From contig NZ_FNNZ01000008.1 of the NCBI RefSeq assembly GCF_900106925.1, positions 142,455-206,454 of the forward strand: a stretch of DNA of 64,000 nt, given 5' to 3'. The stretch is from Thiocapsa roseopersicina (lineage in GTDB: Bacteria; Pseudomonadota; Gammaproteobacteria; Chromatiales; Chromatiaceae). Positions within the stretch are counted from its first letter, which is position 1. Each line of letters begins with the position of its first letter. The notes under the pieces are model-generated. The model did no database searches, was not told the DNA's origin, and saw nothing but the letters and a program-made list of their open reading frames with translations. The position numbers and the translations under genes were made by a program. Positions 47,282 to 56,034 of this stretch are shown piece by piece.

Positions 47282-48895
47282 TTATGCCGCCGAGGATGCC
47301 GTCTCGGCAGCGCGCTGTGCGCTCAGGGCGCGGTGCATCATGATATTGAGCATCCGCACGGTCGCCCCGATCGCCGCGAAGACCTGATTGGCATGCACCC
47401 CGCGGGTACGCAGCTCGCCCTGATCGGTCGCCCAGGTGATGCTGCATTCGGTGAGTGCGTCGGTGCGCCCGCCCTTGGGGATGCGGACCTCGTAGTCGAG
47501 CAGCGTCGGCAAGGTAAGACCACGCTTCTTCACGATCTTGGCGAGCGCATTGTTGAAGGCGTCGAAGCCGCCGTTGCCGCTGCCGGCGGCCATGTGGACC
47601 TCGTCGACGATGCGGATCTTGATGCTTGCCGTCGATTCCAGATCCAGGGTCGAGGAGACCGAGCAGGCGAGCAGCTCGGCATGGTTGTAATCTTTGCTCT
47701 CCAGGACCTCGGCGATGATGAAAGGCAGGTCTTCGATCGTGATGGTCTTCTTGGAGTCGCCCAGCTCGACGATCCGCCTGAGGACCTTGGCCTGGTTTTC
47801 CTCCGAGAGCGTAATGTCCAAACGCTCCAGATTCTTCGCAAGCGATGCCTTGCCGGCGAGCTTGCCCAGCGCATATTTGCGCCGCCGTGCGAAACGCTCG
47901 GGGGAAAGGCGGGTGTGGTAGAGGCTGCCTTTGCGATCGCCGTCGGCATGGATGCCCGCGGTCTGCGTGAAGACATCGGCGCCGATGATGGGTGCATTGT
48001 CGGCGATTCGCTTGCCCGAGAAGTATTCCACCAGCTCGCTGATGCGGGCCAGATGGGTCTCGTCGATGCCGATCTCCAAGCCGAGCTGATCGCGCAGATT
48101 GACGGCCACCTCCGCCAGCGAGGCATTGCCGGCACGCTCGCCGAGACAGTTTACGGTGCAGTGTACGGCGGCTGCACCCGCGCGGGCGGCGGCGAGCACG
48201 TTGGCGGTCGCGAGCCCGTAGTCGTTGTGCGGATGGAAATCGAGCTTGATGCCCGGAAAGCGCCCGAGCATGTCCGTGAAGGCGTCGAAGACCCGCTCCG
48301 GTGTCATGACGCCGAGCGTATCCGGGAGCATGAAGTGCCCGATCCCGCAATCGGCCAATCGCTCCACCAGCCCGAAGACATAGGCAGGGTTGTCGCGGTA
48401 GCCGTTCGACCAGTCTTCCAGATAAAGATTGACGGCCAGGCCGCGGTCACGGGCGATGGAGATCGTGTCCCGAACGTCGGCGGCGTGCTGATCGAGCGTC
48501 TTGCCGAGCTGGCCGCGACAGTGCTTCTCGCTGCCCTTGGCGAGCAGGTTGATGACGTGCCCGCCTGCACCGCGGATCCAGTCGACGCTCCGTCCGCCGT
48601 CGACGAAACCCAAGACCTCGACGCGGCGCGCCAGATCGCGCTCCTCGGCCCAAGCGATGATTTGCCCGACGGCATCGGCCTCTCCGGAGGAGACGCGTGC
48701 GGAGGCGACCTCAATGCGATCCACCCGAACCTGCTCAAGCAACACCTTGGCGATATTGACCTTTTCGTCGGGCGAAAAGGACACCCCCTGGGTTTGCTCG
48801 CCATCGCGCAGGGTGGTGTCCATGATATGGACGTAACGGCCGGGCTCGGTCATGGGCGGCATCTCGTCGTGCGGGGCGGGCGTCGTCGGCCTCAT
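47282..48895 (-). CDS. 2-isopropylmalate/citramalate synthase-family enzyme with LeuA regulatory domain
   Basis: A 537-residue DRE-TIM metallolyase. HIMDTTLRDGEQTQGVSFS near residue 23 is the active-site entry; KLDFHPHNDYGLATANVLAA carries the His ligands and VHCTVNCLGERAGNASLAEV follows. Residues about 390-520 form a LeuA-type allosteric domain. Substrate (isopropylmalate, citramalate or another 2-oxoacid) cannot be read safely. Its coupling to thrC (ATGA overlap, 4 bases) hints at isoleucine/threonine-linked metabolism, e.g. citramalate. The start at 48893-48895 is longer than the core; MTEPGRYVHI is an alternative. Confidence 0.8.
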   Translation of the reverse strand: MRPTTPAPHDEMPPMTEPGRYVHIMDTTLRDGEQTQGVSFSPDEKVNIAKVLLEQVRVDRIEVASARVSSGEADAVGQIIAWAEERDLARRVEVLGFVDGGRSVDWIRGAGGHVINLLAKGSEKHCRGQLGKTLDQHAADVRDTISIARDRGLAVNLYLEDWSNGYRDNPAYVFGLVERLADCGIGHFMLPDTLGVMTPERVFDAFTDMLGRFPGIKLDFHPHNDYGLATANVLAAARAGAAAVHCTVNCLGERAGNASLAEVAVNLRDQLGLEIGIDETHLARISELVEYFSGKRIADNAPIIGADVFTQTAGIHADGDRKGSLYHTRLSPERFARRRKYALGKLAGKASLAKNLERLDITLSEENQAKVLRRIVELGDSKKTITIEDLPFIIAEVLESKDYNHAELLACSVSSTLDLESTASIKIRIVDEVHMAAGSGNGGFDAFNNALAKIVKKRGLTLPTLLDYEVRIPKGGRTDALTECSITWATDQGELRTRGVHANQVFAAIGATVRMLNIMMHRALSAQRAAETASSAA

Positions 48896-50280
48896 CCGCC
48901 GTCCTTCAGGGTGGCGCGGATATGCGCCGCGAGCGGCTCGGCGCCGGCATCGAGCTCAAGACAGCGAGTCGGCAGGTCCATCAGGCCTTGCAGCGCCGGG
49001 GGCAGCGGGGCATCGCAGCCGATGGCAAGGCGGATCGCCTCGTTGAATTTGGCAGGATGGGCCGTGGCGAGACAGATGACGGCGTCCCCGGATCCCGCCG
49101 CCCTGACCCCGACCGCGGTATGCGGACAGAGGATATAGCCGCTGTCGTCGTAGGTCCGGCGAATCTGCTCGAGCGTCTCCGCATCGCTCACCGCGACCGC
49201 GTCGAAATCGGACCTGGCGCGGGCATGATGCGCCGCGTCGACCTCGAGCCGGCCGGTCGCCTGCAGCCTCTCGAGCAGATCGCGAACCCGTCCCGCGTCG
49301 CCGTCGAAAAGAAAATAGAGATAGCGCTCGAAATTCGATGCGATCTGGATGTCCATGGCGGGGCTGAGGGTCTGATAGACCTCGCCGACCGCATAGACGC
49401 CCGTATCGACGAACCGCGTCAGGATGTCGTTGCGATTGGTCGCGATGATCAGGCGATCGATCGGCACACCCATCCGCTTGGCGAGATAACCCGCGAAGAC
49501 ATCTCCGAAGTTGCCGGTCGGTACCGCGAAGCTCACGCGTCGCTCCGGATCGCCCCTGCCCAAGCGCGTCCAGGCGAAGACGTAATAGACCATTTGGGCA
49601 AGGATCCGCGCCCAGTTGATCGAGTTGACCGCGCCCAAGCTGAATTCGGACTTGAACGGCAGGTCGTTGAAGAGCTCTTTGACGATGCGTTGGGCGTCGT
49701 CGAAGCTGCCGCGTACCGCGATGTTGTGGACGTTCGTATCCAGCACACTCGTCATCTGTCGTTCCTGGATCGGCGAGATCCGGCCCTTGGGATGGAGCAT
49801 GAAGATGCTGATCCGCGCCTTGCCGCGGACGCCGTAGATGGCCGCGGAGCCGGTATCGCCGGAGGTGGCGCCGCAGATGTTGAGCTCCCCGCCGTCGCGA
49901 GCCAGGAGATACTCGAAGAGATTGCCGAGAAATTGAAGCGCAATGTCCTTGAAAGCGGCGGTCGGACCATGGAAGAGCTCGAGGATCTTCAGATCGCCGA
50001 CCTCGACGATCGGCGTCACCTCGGGGTGCGTGAAGGTGGCGTAGGAGCGCTCGATCAACTTGCGCAGGTCGTCCCGCGGGATCTCGTCCCCGATGAAGGG
50101 CGTCATGACCTCGAGGGCCAGATCCTGGAAGCCTAGACCGGACCAGGCTCGCAGGGTCGACGCATCGACGCGCGGCATATCCCTTGGGACCAAAAGTCCA
50201 CCGTCGGTCGCCAGCCCCATCAAGACGGCCTCGGCAAAGCCGACCGAGGCAATCCCGCCGCGCGTGCTTGAATACTGCAT
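48892..50280 (-). CDS. thrC: Threonine synthase
   Basis: A 462-residue PLP enzyme converting O-phosphohomoserine to threonine. MQYSSTRGGIASVGFAEAVL is the family's N-terminus; the PLP Lys lies in FHGPTAAFKDIALQFLGN near residue 109. ICGATSGDTGSAAIYGV and NSINWARILAQMVYYVF are further signatures. The ATG at 50278-50280 is typical of the family. It precedes the synthase-like gene with a 4-base overlap. The frame is open upstream but that portion is not conserved. Confidence 0.95.
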   Translation of the reverse strand: MQYSSTRGGIASVGFAEAVLMGLATDGGLLVPRDMPRVDASTLRAWSGLGFQDLALEVMTPFIGDEIPRDDLRKLIERSYATFTHPEVTPIVEVGDLKILELFHGPTAAFKDIALQFLGNLFEYLLARDGGELNICGATSGDTGSAAIYGVRGKARISIFMLHPKGRISPIQERQMTSVLDTNVHNIAVRGSFDDAQRIVKELFNDLPFKSEFSLGAVNSINWARILAQMVYYVFAWTRLGRGDPERRVSFAVPTGNFGDVFAGYLAKRMGVPIDRLIIATNRNDILTRFVDTGVYAVGEVYQTLSPAMDIQIASNFERYLYFLFDGDAGRVRDLLERLQATGRLEVDAAHHARARSDFDAVAVSDAETLEQIRRTYDDSGYILCPHTAVGVRAAGSGDAVICLATAHPAKFNEAIRLAIGCDAPLPPALQGLMDLPTRCLELDAGAEPLAAHIRATLKDGG

Positions 50281-50758
50281 ATCGATCGAACCCACCGCTG
50301 AATGTTGTGACCTTATCGCGTTGCAGGGTAAGAAACACCGCGGCCGTTGGCAACCGAGATTCCGTCCGAGCTCGGGAATGCGTGACGAGGATGTTGCCGA
50401 AGATCGTACTTTACCGATACATTCGCCACGTCGGAGGACCGCACCGTCGTTGACAGCATGACGTTGCGGGCCAGACAATGCCGGCGCCTCGCCTGGAGAT
50501 TCCAACGAGGCAACAATGGAAAACTGCCGGGCCACGCCGCGGGGCGAGACCGGCTTCGCAACTCGATTGAGATCATGGGTTCGGGTTGCGCGACCGACTG
50601 ATCGCTCGGCATCATGCGCGCTGCGAGCAGTCGACAACAATAAGATCGACAGAGGGGGCACAGGTTACGGCCGACGAGCCAGCCGTATGAAGGGTTCCGT
50701 CATCGCCCCGTCACCCCGACCCAAAACACTCATCCGACACTACGGAGTGACACAACCT
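50281..50758. promoter_or_regulatory. Divergent intergenic region thrC / acetate-symporter operon
   Basis: 478 bases without a gene. It should contain the thrC promoter and that of the DUF4212/symporter genes. A TTGACA occurs at about 50453-50458 on the plus strand but without a good -10. No clear sigma54 site was found. Confidence 0.4.
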
Positions 50759-51331
50759 ATGACACCTGGCAAACGAGCGGAATACTGGAGCGCGAATCTG
50801 CGTCTCCTGGCGATTCTGCTGACGATCTGGTTCGTTGTCTCCTTTGGCTTCGGCATCCTGTTGGTCGAGCCATTGAATACCATCATGCTTGGCGGTTACC
50901 CGCTCGGTTTCTGGTTCGCACAACAGGGATCCATCTACATCTTCGTCGTGTTGATCTTCTTCTATGCAGTGTCGATGAATAAGCTCGACAATAAGTTCGA
51001 TGTCGGCGAGGATTCGGGAAGCGGTACGCCCTATCAGTCCGGCAGCCAGCTTGCGCACGCGGAGCATGCGCACGCACAACCGAGCAAGGCCGCACAGTAT
51101 TGGAGCGAGAATTTGCGTCTCCTCGCCATCCTGCTGACCATATGGTTCGTGGTCTCCTTCGGCTTCGGCATCCTGCTGGTCGAGCCCTTGAATGCCGTCA
51201 TGCTCGGCGGCTACCCGCTCGGTTTCTGGTTCGCACAACAGGGATCCATCTACATCTTCGTGGCGTTGATCTTCTTTTACGCCATCTCGATGAATAAGCT
51301 CGACAAAAAATACGACTTCGGCGAGGAATAA
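50759..51331 (+). CDS. Duplicated DUF4212 sodium:solute symporter small subunit
   Basis: A 190-residue membrane protein made of two near-identical DUF4212 domains. The family normally has one of about 85-100 residues. Each half opens with a YWS(A/E)NLRLLAILLTIWFVV-type helix, followed by FGFGILLVEPLN and GGYPLGFWFAQQGSIYIFV. The halves are joined by a His/Ala/Gln-rich linker (about residues 85-110). About 50 nucleotides near YPLGFWFAQQGSIYIF are identical between halves, so the duplication is recent. DUF4212 proteins partner SSS symporters; the ActP-like gene starts 13 bases downstream. Confidence 0.9.
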   Translation: MTPGKRAEYWSANLRLLAILLTIWFVVSFGFGILLVEPLNTIMLGGYPLGFWFAQQGSIYIFVVLIFFYAVSMNKLDNKFDVGEDSGSGTPYQSGSQLAHAEHAHAQPSKAAQYWSENLRLLAILLTIWFVVSFGFGILLVEPLNAVMLGGYPLGFWFAQQGSIYIFVALIFFYAISMNKLDKKYDFGEE

Positions 51332-51344
51332 GGGGCGCAACGCT

Positions 51345-53150
51345 ATGACATCACTTGAGCTTTGGACTTACAGCATCGTCGGCGCGACCTTCGCGCTCTA
51401 TATCGGGATCGCGGTTTGGGCCCGCGCGAAGACCACCGGAGACTTCTACGTTGCGGGCGGCGGCGTTCACCCGGTTGCCAACGGCATGGCAACCGCCGCG
51501 GACTGGATGTCCGCCGCATCGTTCATCTCCATGGCCGGCATGATCGCCTTCGGCGGTTACGGCGGATCGGTCTTTCTGATGGGCTGGACAGGCGGCTACG
51601 TGCTGCTGGCTCTGCTCCTGGCTCCGTACCTGCGCAAGTTCGGCAAGTTCACGGTGCCGGAATTCATCGGCGACCGTTATTACTCGCAGACCGCGCGCGT
51701 CGTTGCCGTCATCTGCTTGATCCTGGCATCTGTGACCTATGTCATCGGTCAGATGACGGGTATCGGTGTGGCCTTCTCGCGGTTCCTGGGCGTGACCTAC
51801 GAGATGGGCATCCTGGTCGGAATGGGCATCGTCGCCATCTACGCCATCACCGGCGGCATGAAGGGCATCACCTACACCCAGATCGCGCAGTATGTCGTGC
51901 TGATCTTCGCCTACACGGTTCCCGCGATCTTCATCTCCATGAACCTCACCGGCAATCCGCTCCCGCAGCTCGGCCTCGGCAGCGAATATGCGCGCGACGG
52001 CGTGGCCAGCGGCATTTCATTGCTCACCAAGCTCGACCAAGTCGTGACCGACCTCGGGTTCAAGGAGTACACCACGCAGGTCATGGGCAGCTCGCTCAAC
52101 ATGTTCGTCTATACCCTGTCGCTGATGATCGGTACGGCCGGACTCCCGCATGTCATCATCCGCTTCTTCACGGTCCCGAAGGTGCGTGACGCTCGCTTCT
52201 CGGCCGGCTGGGCACTGGTCTTCATCGCGATCCTCTACACCACGGCACCGGCTGTCGGCGCCATGGCTCGCCTGAACCTGATGGATACCATCCAGATCGG
52301 TCCGGTTGGTACCGAGACGGGCAACCTGGTCTACGACGAGCGTCCCGAGTGGTTCAAGCGTTGGGAAACCACCGGTCTGCTCAAGTGGGAAGACAAAAAC
52401 GGCGACGGTCGTATCCAATACTACGACGACAAGAACGAGGCGTTCGCCGCGAAAGCCGAAGGGTTTGGCTGGAAGGGCAACGAGATGGTCACGGTCAACA
52501 ACGACATCATGGTGCTGGCCAACCCCGAGATCGCCAATCTGCCGGCCTGGGTCATCGCCTTGGTCGTCGCCGGCGGTCTCGCGGCGGCGCTCTCGACGGC
52601 GGCGGGTTTGCTGCTGGCGATCTCTTCCTCGATCTCGCACGACCTGCTGAAGGGCGTCTTCATGCCGAAGATCTCGGAGAAACGCGAGCTCATGGCGGGG
52701 CGTCTGTCGATGATCGGCGCCATCATCCTGGCTGGCTATCTGGGACTCAATCCACCGGGATTCGCCGCGGGTACGGTCGCACTCGCGTTCGGTCTCGCGG
52801 CCTCGTCGATCTTCCCGGCGCTGATGCTGGGTATCTTCGCAAAACGGATGAACTCGCTGGGCGCGGTCGCCGGTATGATCGGGGGCTTGAGCATCACACT
52901 GCTGTATGTGTTCCAGCACAAGGGCATCTTCTTCGTGAAGGGCACCGAGTTCCTGATGCCCGAGCTGGGCATGGGTGCGAACTGGTTCTTCGGGATCACG
53001 CCCGAAGCCTTCGGTGCCGTCGGCGCGCTGTTCAACTTCATCGTCGCCTTCGTAGTCTTCAAGTTCGCGGCGCCGCCTCCAGAGCACATCCAGCACCTCG
53101 TCGAGGATGTGCGCATCCCGCGCGGCTCGGGAGTTGCGACCGGCCACTGA
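51345..53150 (+). CDS. ActP-like sodium:solute symporter (VC_2705 subfamily) with EF-hand-type loop
   Basis: A 601-residue polytopic SSS-family transporter, about 13 TM helices. The N-terminus MTSLELWTYSIVGATFALYI and ADWMSAASFISMAGMIAFGG match acetate/pyruvate-type permeases; AGGLAAALSTAAGLLLAISS is a conserved family segment. A large loop at about residues 330-380 contains DKNGDGRIQYYD (residues 350-361), a canonical 12-residue EF-hand calcium-binding pattern. It is 13 bases after the DUF4212 subunit gene, and acs lies downstream, so acetate is the likely substrate. A terminator follows. Confidence 0.9.
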   Translation: MTSLELWTYSIVGATFALYIGIAVWARAKTTGDFYVAGGGVHPVANGMATAADWMSAASFISMAGMIAFGGYGGSVFLMGWTGGYVLLALLLAPYLRKFGKFTVPEFIGDRYYSQTARVVAVICLILASVTYVIGQMTGIGVAFSRFLGVTYEMGILVGMGIVAIYAITGGMKGITYTQIAQYVVLIFAYTVPAIFISMNLTGNPLPQLGLGSEYARDGVASGISLLTKLDQVVTDLGFKEYTTQVMGSSLNMFVYTLSLMIGTAGLPHVIIRFFTVPKVRDARFSAGWALVFIAILYTTAPAVGAMARLNLMDTIQIGPVGTETGNLVYDERPEWFKRWETTGLLKWEDKNGDGRIQYYDDKNEAFAAKAEGFGWKGNEMVTVNNDIMVLANPEIANLPAWVIALVVAGGLAAALSTAAGLLLAISSSISHDLLKGVFMPKISEKRELMAGRLSMIGAIILAGYLGLNPPGFAAGTVALAFGLAASSIFPALMLGIFAKRMNSLGAVAGMIGGLSITLLYVFQHKGIFFVKGTEFLMPELGMGANWFFGITPEAFGAVGALFNFIVAFVVFKFAAPPPEHIQHLVEDVRIPRGSGVATGH

Positions 53151-53249
53151 TCGAGGACCGAGGTGCAGGCACTCGAAGCGTGATCACCGCCTGCACCTGA
53201 TCGAATGCCCCGAGGCGATGACCTCGGGGCAACCTCGAGAAGTTTTCAG

Positions 53250-53270
53250 CCCCGCTTCGGCGGGGTTTTT
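53250..53270 (+). terminator. Rho-independent terminator after the symporter gene
   Basis: Stem CCCCGC (53250-53255) and GCGGGG (53260-53265) with TTCG tetraloop, followed by a run of five T. About 100 bases after the symporter stop. A weaker CCCCGAGG/CCTCGGGG hairpin precedes it. Confidence 0.9.
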
Positions 53271-53331
53271 CATTGAGACTGGGCCTGCCGAGCCCGGCCA
53301 AGCCGCCGAGACAGACCGAGGGTGCCGCGCC

Positions 53332-55197
53332 ATGAACATCGAGCTGATCGAGATCCGAGACTTCCTGGCCAGTCACCCGCCGTTCTCTCAACTGCCGCAG
53401 GACACGCTCGAACGCCTTCCCCAGCGCCTTTCGGTGCGCTATTTTCGCCGCGGCTCACCCTTCCCGCCGGAAAACGCCGACCCGCTCTGCGTCTATCTCC
53501 TGCGCCGCGGCGCGGTGGAGCTGCGTGACGCCAACGGCGAGCTGGTCGGCAAGCTGGCCGAGGGTGATTTGTGCGACATGCCCTGTCGGCCTACGCCGGA
53601 AGGTGGTCGATTTTTCGGCAACACCTCGGAAGATACCCTCGTCTACGCCCTACCCTGCGCCGAGTTGGCGGATCTGCGCGAGCAGCACGCTGAATTCGCG
53701 GAGCATTTCGACCAATCCATCTCCAGTCGGCTGCGCAAGGCGCTGGACATCATGGTGGACGCGCCGGCCGCCGGCACCGGCCTGATGACGGTGCAGATCG
53801 GCAATATGATCAACCGCACGCCGATCGTCGCGAGCCCGGAGACGAGCATTCGCGAGGCCGCGCAGGTGATGTCCGAGCACCGCGTCTCCTCGCTTCTGAT
53901 TATGGAAGGTGATCGGCTCGCCGGAATGATCACCGACCGCGACCTGCGTAGCCGCTGCGTCGCCGTCGGTCTGTCGACCGACCGCCCGGTCAGCGAGATC
54001 ATGACCGAGAAGCTGCAGACCGCACAGGTCGACACGCTGGGTTTCCAGGCCCTGATCACCATGACACGCCTGAATGTGCATCATCTGCCGGTGCTGGACG
54101 GTCAGCGTGTGGCAGGACTGATCTCGACAACGGATCTCACGCGCTTTCAAAGCGCCAACGCCGTGTATCTGGTCGGCGACATCCATCGCGCGACCTCGAT
54201 CGAGACGCTGGTGCAGATCAGCGCCAAGATCCCCGAGCTTCAGGTTCACCTCGTCAACGGGGGAGCGACCGCAAACCACGTCGGTCAGGCCATCAGCGCC
54301 ATCACCGACGCCATTACGCAGCGTCTGCTGATTCTGGCGGAGGCGGACCTCGGCAACCCGCCTGTCCCCTACGCCTGGATCGTCGGGGGCTCGCAGGCAC
54401 GCCGCGAGCAGTCCTCGCACTCCGACCAAGACAATGCCCTCCTGATCGCGGACCACGCCAAACCGGACGACGACGCCTACTTCGCGGCACTCGCCAAGAT
54501 CGTGAACGACGGCCTCGACGCCTGCGGTTTCGTCTACTGCCCGGGCGATGTCATGGCCTCGAATCCGAAATGGCGCCAACCCCTTAGAATCTGGCATAAA
54601 TATTTCACGAATTGGATCCTCAAGCCCGAGCCCAACTCCCTGATGCTCGCAAACGTCTTTTTCGACCTGCGTGCTGTGCATGATCCGGACAATCTCTTCC
54701 CCGAGCTGCAGGAGCGTGTCCTCGAGCGCTCCAAGGCGAATCGAATCTTCGTCGCCTACATGGTCGCAAACGCGCTCAAATACCGGCCCCCGTTGGGGTT
54801 TTTCCGCAACATCGTGCTGATCCAGGGCGGCGACCACGACCACACCTTCGATATCAAGCACAAGGGCATCGTGCCGATCGTCGACCTGGCCCGTATCTAC
54901 GCGCTCTCGGGCGGACTACCCGAGACCAATACCATCGAGCGCCTGAGCTCCGCCGCGGAGCACGGGACCTTGAGCAAAGACGGAGCTGCGAACCTGACCG
55001 ATGCCATCGAGCTGGTCGGAACACTGCGGATGCGCCATCAGGCCAATCAGCTCGCGCACGGGAGGAAGGCGGATAACTTTTTGTCGCCGGACGAGCTGTC
55101 TCCGCTCGAGCGCGGGCATCTCAAGGACGCCTTTCTCCTCATCAACACGATGCAGGAGTCCCTCGGACAGCGCTATCAAGCCGGGCGCTTCGCGTAG
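53332..55197 (+). CDS. cNMP/CBS/DUF294 nucleotidyltransferase-like regulator
   Basis: A 621-residue cytoplasmic protein: cyclic-nucleotide-binding-like domain (about 10-130), paired CBS domains (about 155-270; MSEHRVSSLLIMEGDRLAGM), DUF294 nucleotidyltransferase domain (about 295-440; GGSQARREQSSHSDQDNALL with the Asp pair) and DUF294_C (about 470-615). This layout is typical of proteins next to acetate/propionate symporter genes; they may sense nucleotides and modify a partner, but this is not established. It ends 9 bases before the exonuclease gene, suggesting an operon. Confidence 0.9.
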   Translation: MNIELIEIRDFLASHPPFSQLPQDTLERLPQRLSVRYFRRGSPFPPENADPLCVYLLRRGAVELRDANGELVGKLAEGDLCDMPCRPTPEGGRFFGNTSEDTLVYALPCAELADLREQHAEFAEHFDQSISSRLRKALDIMVDAPAAGTGLMTVQIGNMINRTPIVASPETSIREAAQVMSEHRVSSLLIMEGDRLAGMITDRDLRSRCVAVGLSTDRPVSEIMTEKLQTAQVDTLGFQALITMTRLNVHHLPVLDGQRVAGLISTTDLTRFQSANAVYLVGDIHRATSIETLVQISAKIPELQVHLVNGGATANHVGQAISAITDAITQRLLILAEADLGNPPVPYAWIVGGSQARREQSSHSDQDNALLIADHAKPDDDAYFAALAKIVNDGLDACGFVYCPGDVMASNPKWRQPLRIWHKYFTNWILKPEPNSLMLANVFFDLRAVHDPDNLFPELQERVLERSKANRIFVAYMVANALKYRPPLGFFRNIVLIQGGDHDHTFDIKHKGIVPIVDLARIYALSGGLPETNTIERLSSAAEHGTLSKDGAANLTDAIELVGTLRMRHQANQLAHGRKADNFLSPDELSPLERGHLKDAFLLINTMQESLGQRYQAGRFA

Positions 55198-55206
55198 GCC
55201 CCGACC

Positions 55207-55884
55207 ATGTCGCGACTGCTCGATTGGCGCCGCCGCTGGCAACTGCACCGGACCCCGCCGGGGCCCTTACGCTCCTACCTGGAACATCCGTTTGCGCCGC
55301 CGAAAACGGACTATCGGGAGGTGGACTATCTGGCCATCGATCTGGAAACAACCGGATTGGACCTCGCCAACGATCTTATCCTGAGCGTTGGATATGTCTG
55401 GGTCAAAGGCACCTCCATCGACCTGTCGAGCGCCCGCCATCGGGTGGTGCGGATCGATCGCTCCATCCCCGAGGCGACGGCGATCATCCACCAGATCACG
55501 GACGACGAGTCCGCCGAAGGCAGCGAGCTTGCCGACGTCCTCGAAGAGCTTCTCGATGTCCTGGCGGGTAAGGTGATGATTGCCCATCACGCACGCATCG
55601 AGCGCGGCTTCTTGAGCAACGCATGCAAGCGGCTTTGGAAGCAGGGACTCCTGATGCCTGTCGTGGATACCCAAACATTGGCCTATCGAACCTTCGAGCG
55701 ACGCCAGACCCCGTTCAAGGCATCCGATCTGCGCCTGCATGCGCTCGGCGATCGTTATAACCTGCCCCGTTACAGCGCACACAATGCGCTGAGCGATGCC
55801 CTGGCTTCGGCCGAGCTGTTCCTCGCCCAGGCCGCCTATCGAGACAACGGCGACGGACTCCCGCTGCGGGATTTCCTGTGCTGA
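55207..55884 (+). CDS. DnaQ-like 3'-5' exonuclease
   Basis: A 225-residue DEDD-type exonuclease. Exo I is YLAIDLETTGLDLANDLIL (Asp-Glu near residue 46), Exo II is MIAHHARIERGFLSNA, and Exo III is SAHNALSDALASAELFLA (His and Asp). Such proteins trim DNA or RNA 3' ends or proofread; this type is commonly found beside DUF294 proteins and SSS symporters without a known reason. The ATG lies 9 bases after the DUF294 gene. Confidence 0.9.
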   Translation: MSRLLDWRRRWQLHRTPPGPLRSYLEHPFAPPKTDYREVDYLAIDLETTGLDLANDLILSVGYVWVKGTSIDLSSARHRVVRIDRSIPEATAIIHQITDDESAEGSELADVLEELLDVLAGKVMIAHHARIERGFLSNACKRLWKQGLLMPVVDTQTLAYRTFERRQTPFKASDLRLHALGDRYNLPRYSAHNALSDALASAELFLAQAAYRDNGDGLPLRDFLC

Positions 55885-56034
55885 GACCTTAGGCCCCCGA
55901 GTAGCCCCCGGTATATCCCGGCTGGCTGCGCCCTATTGGAGCGTTTACTATTAGTCGTTCGCGTCCGCCGGCACCCAAGAAAGCACGCGTTGCGCCGGCA
56001 CAGCTCACTCCACCACCTCGAGGAGACAACAACC

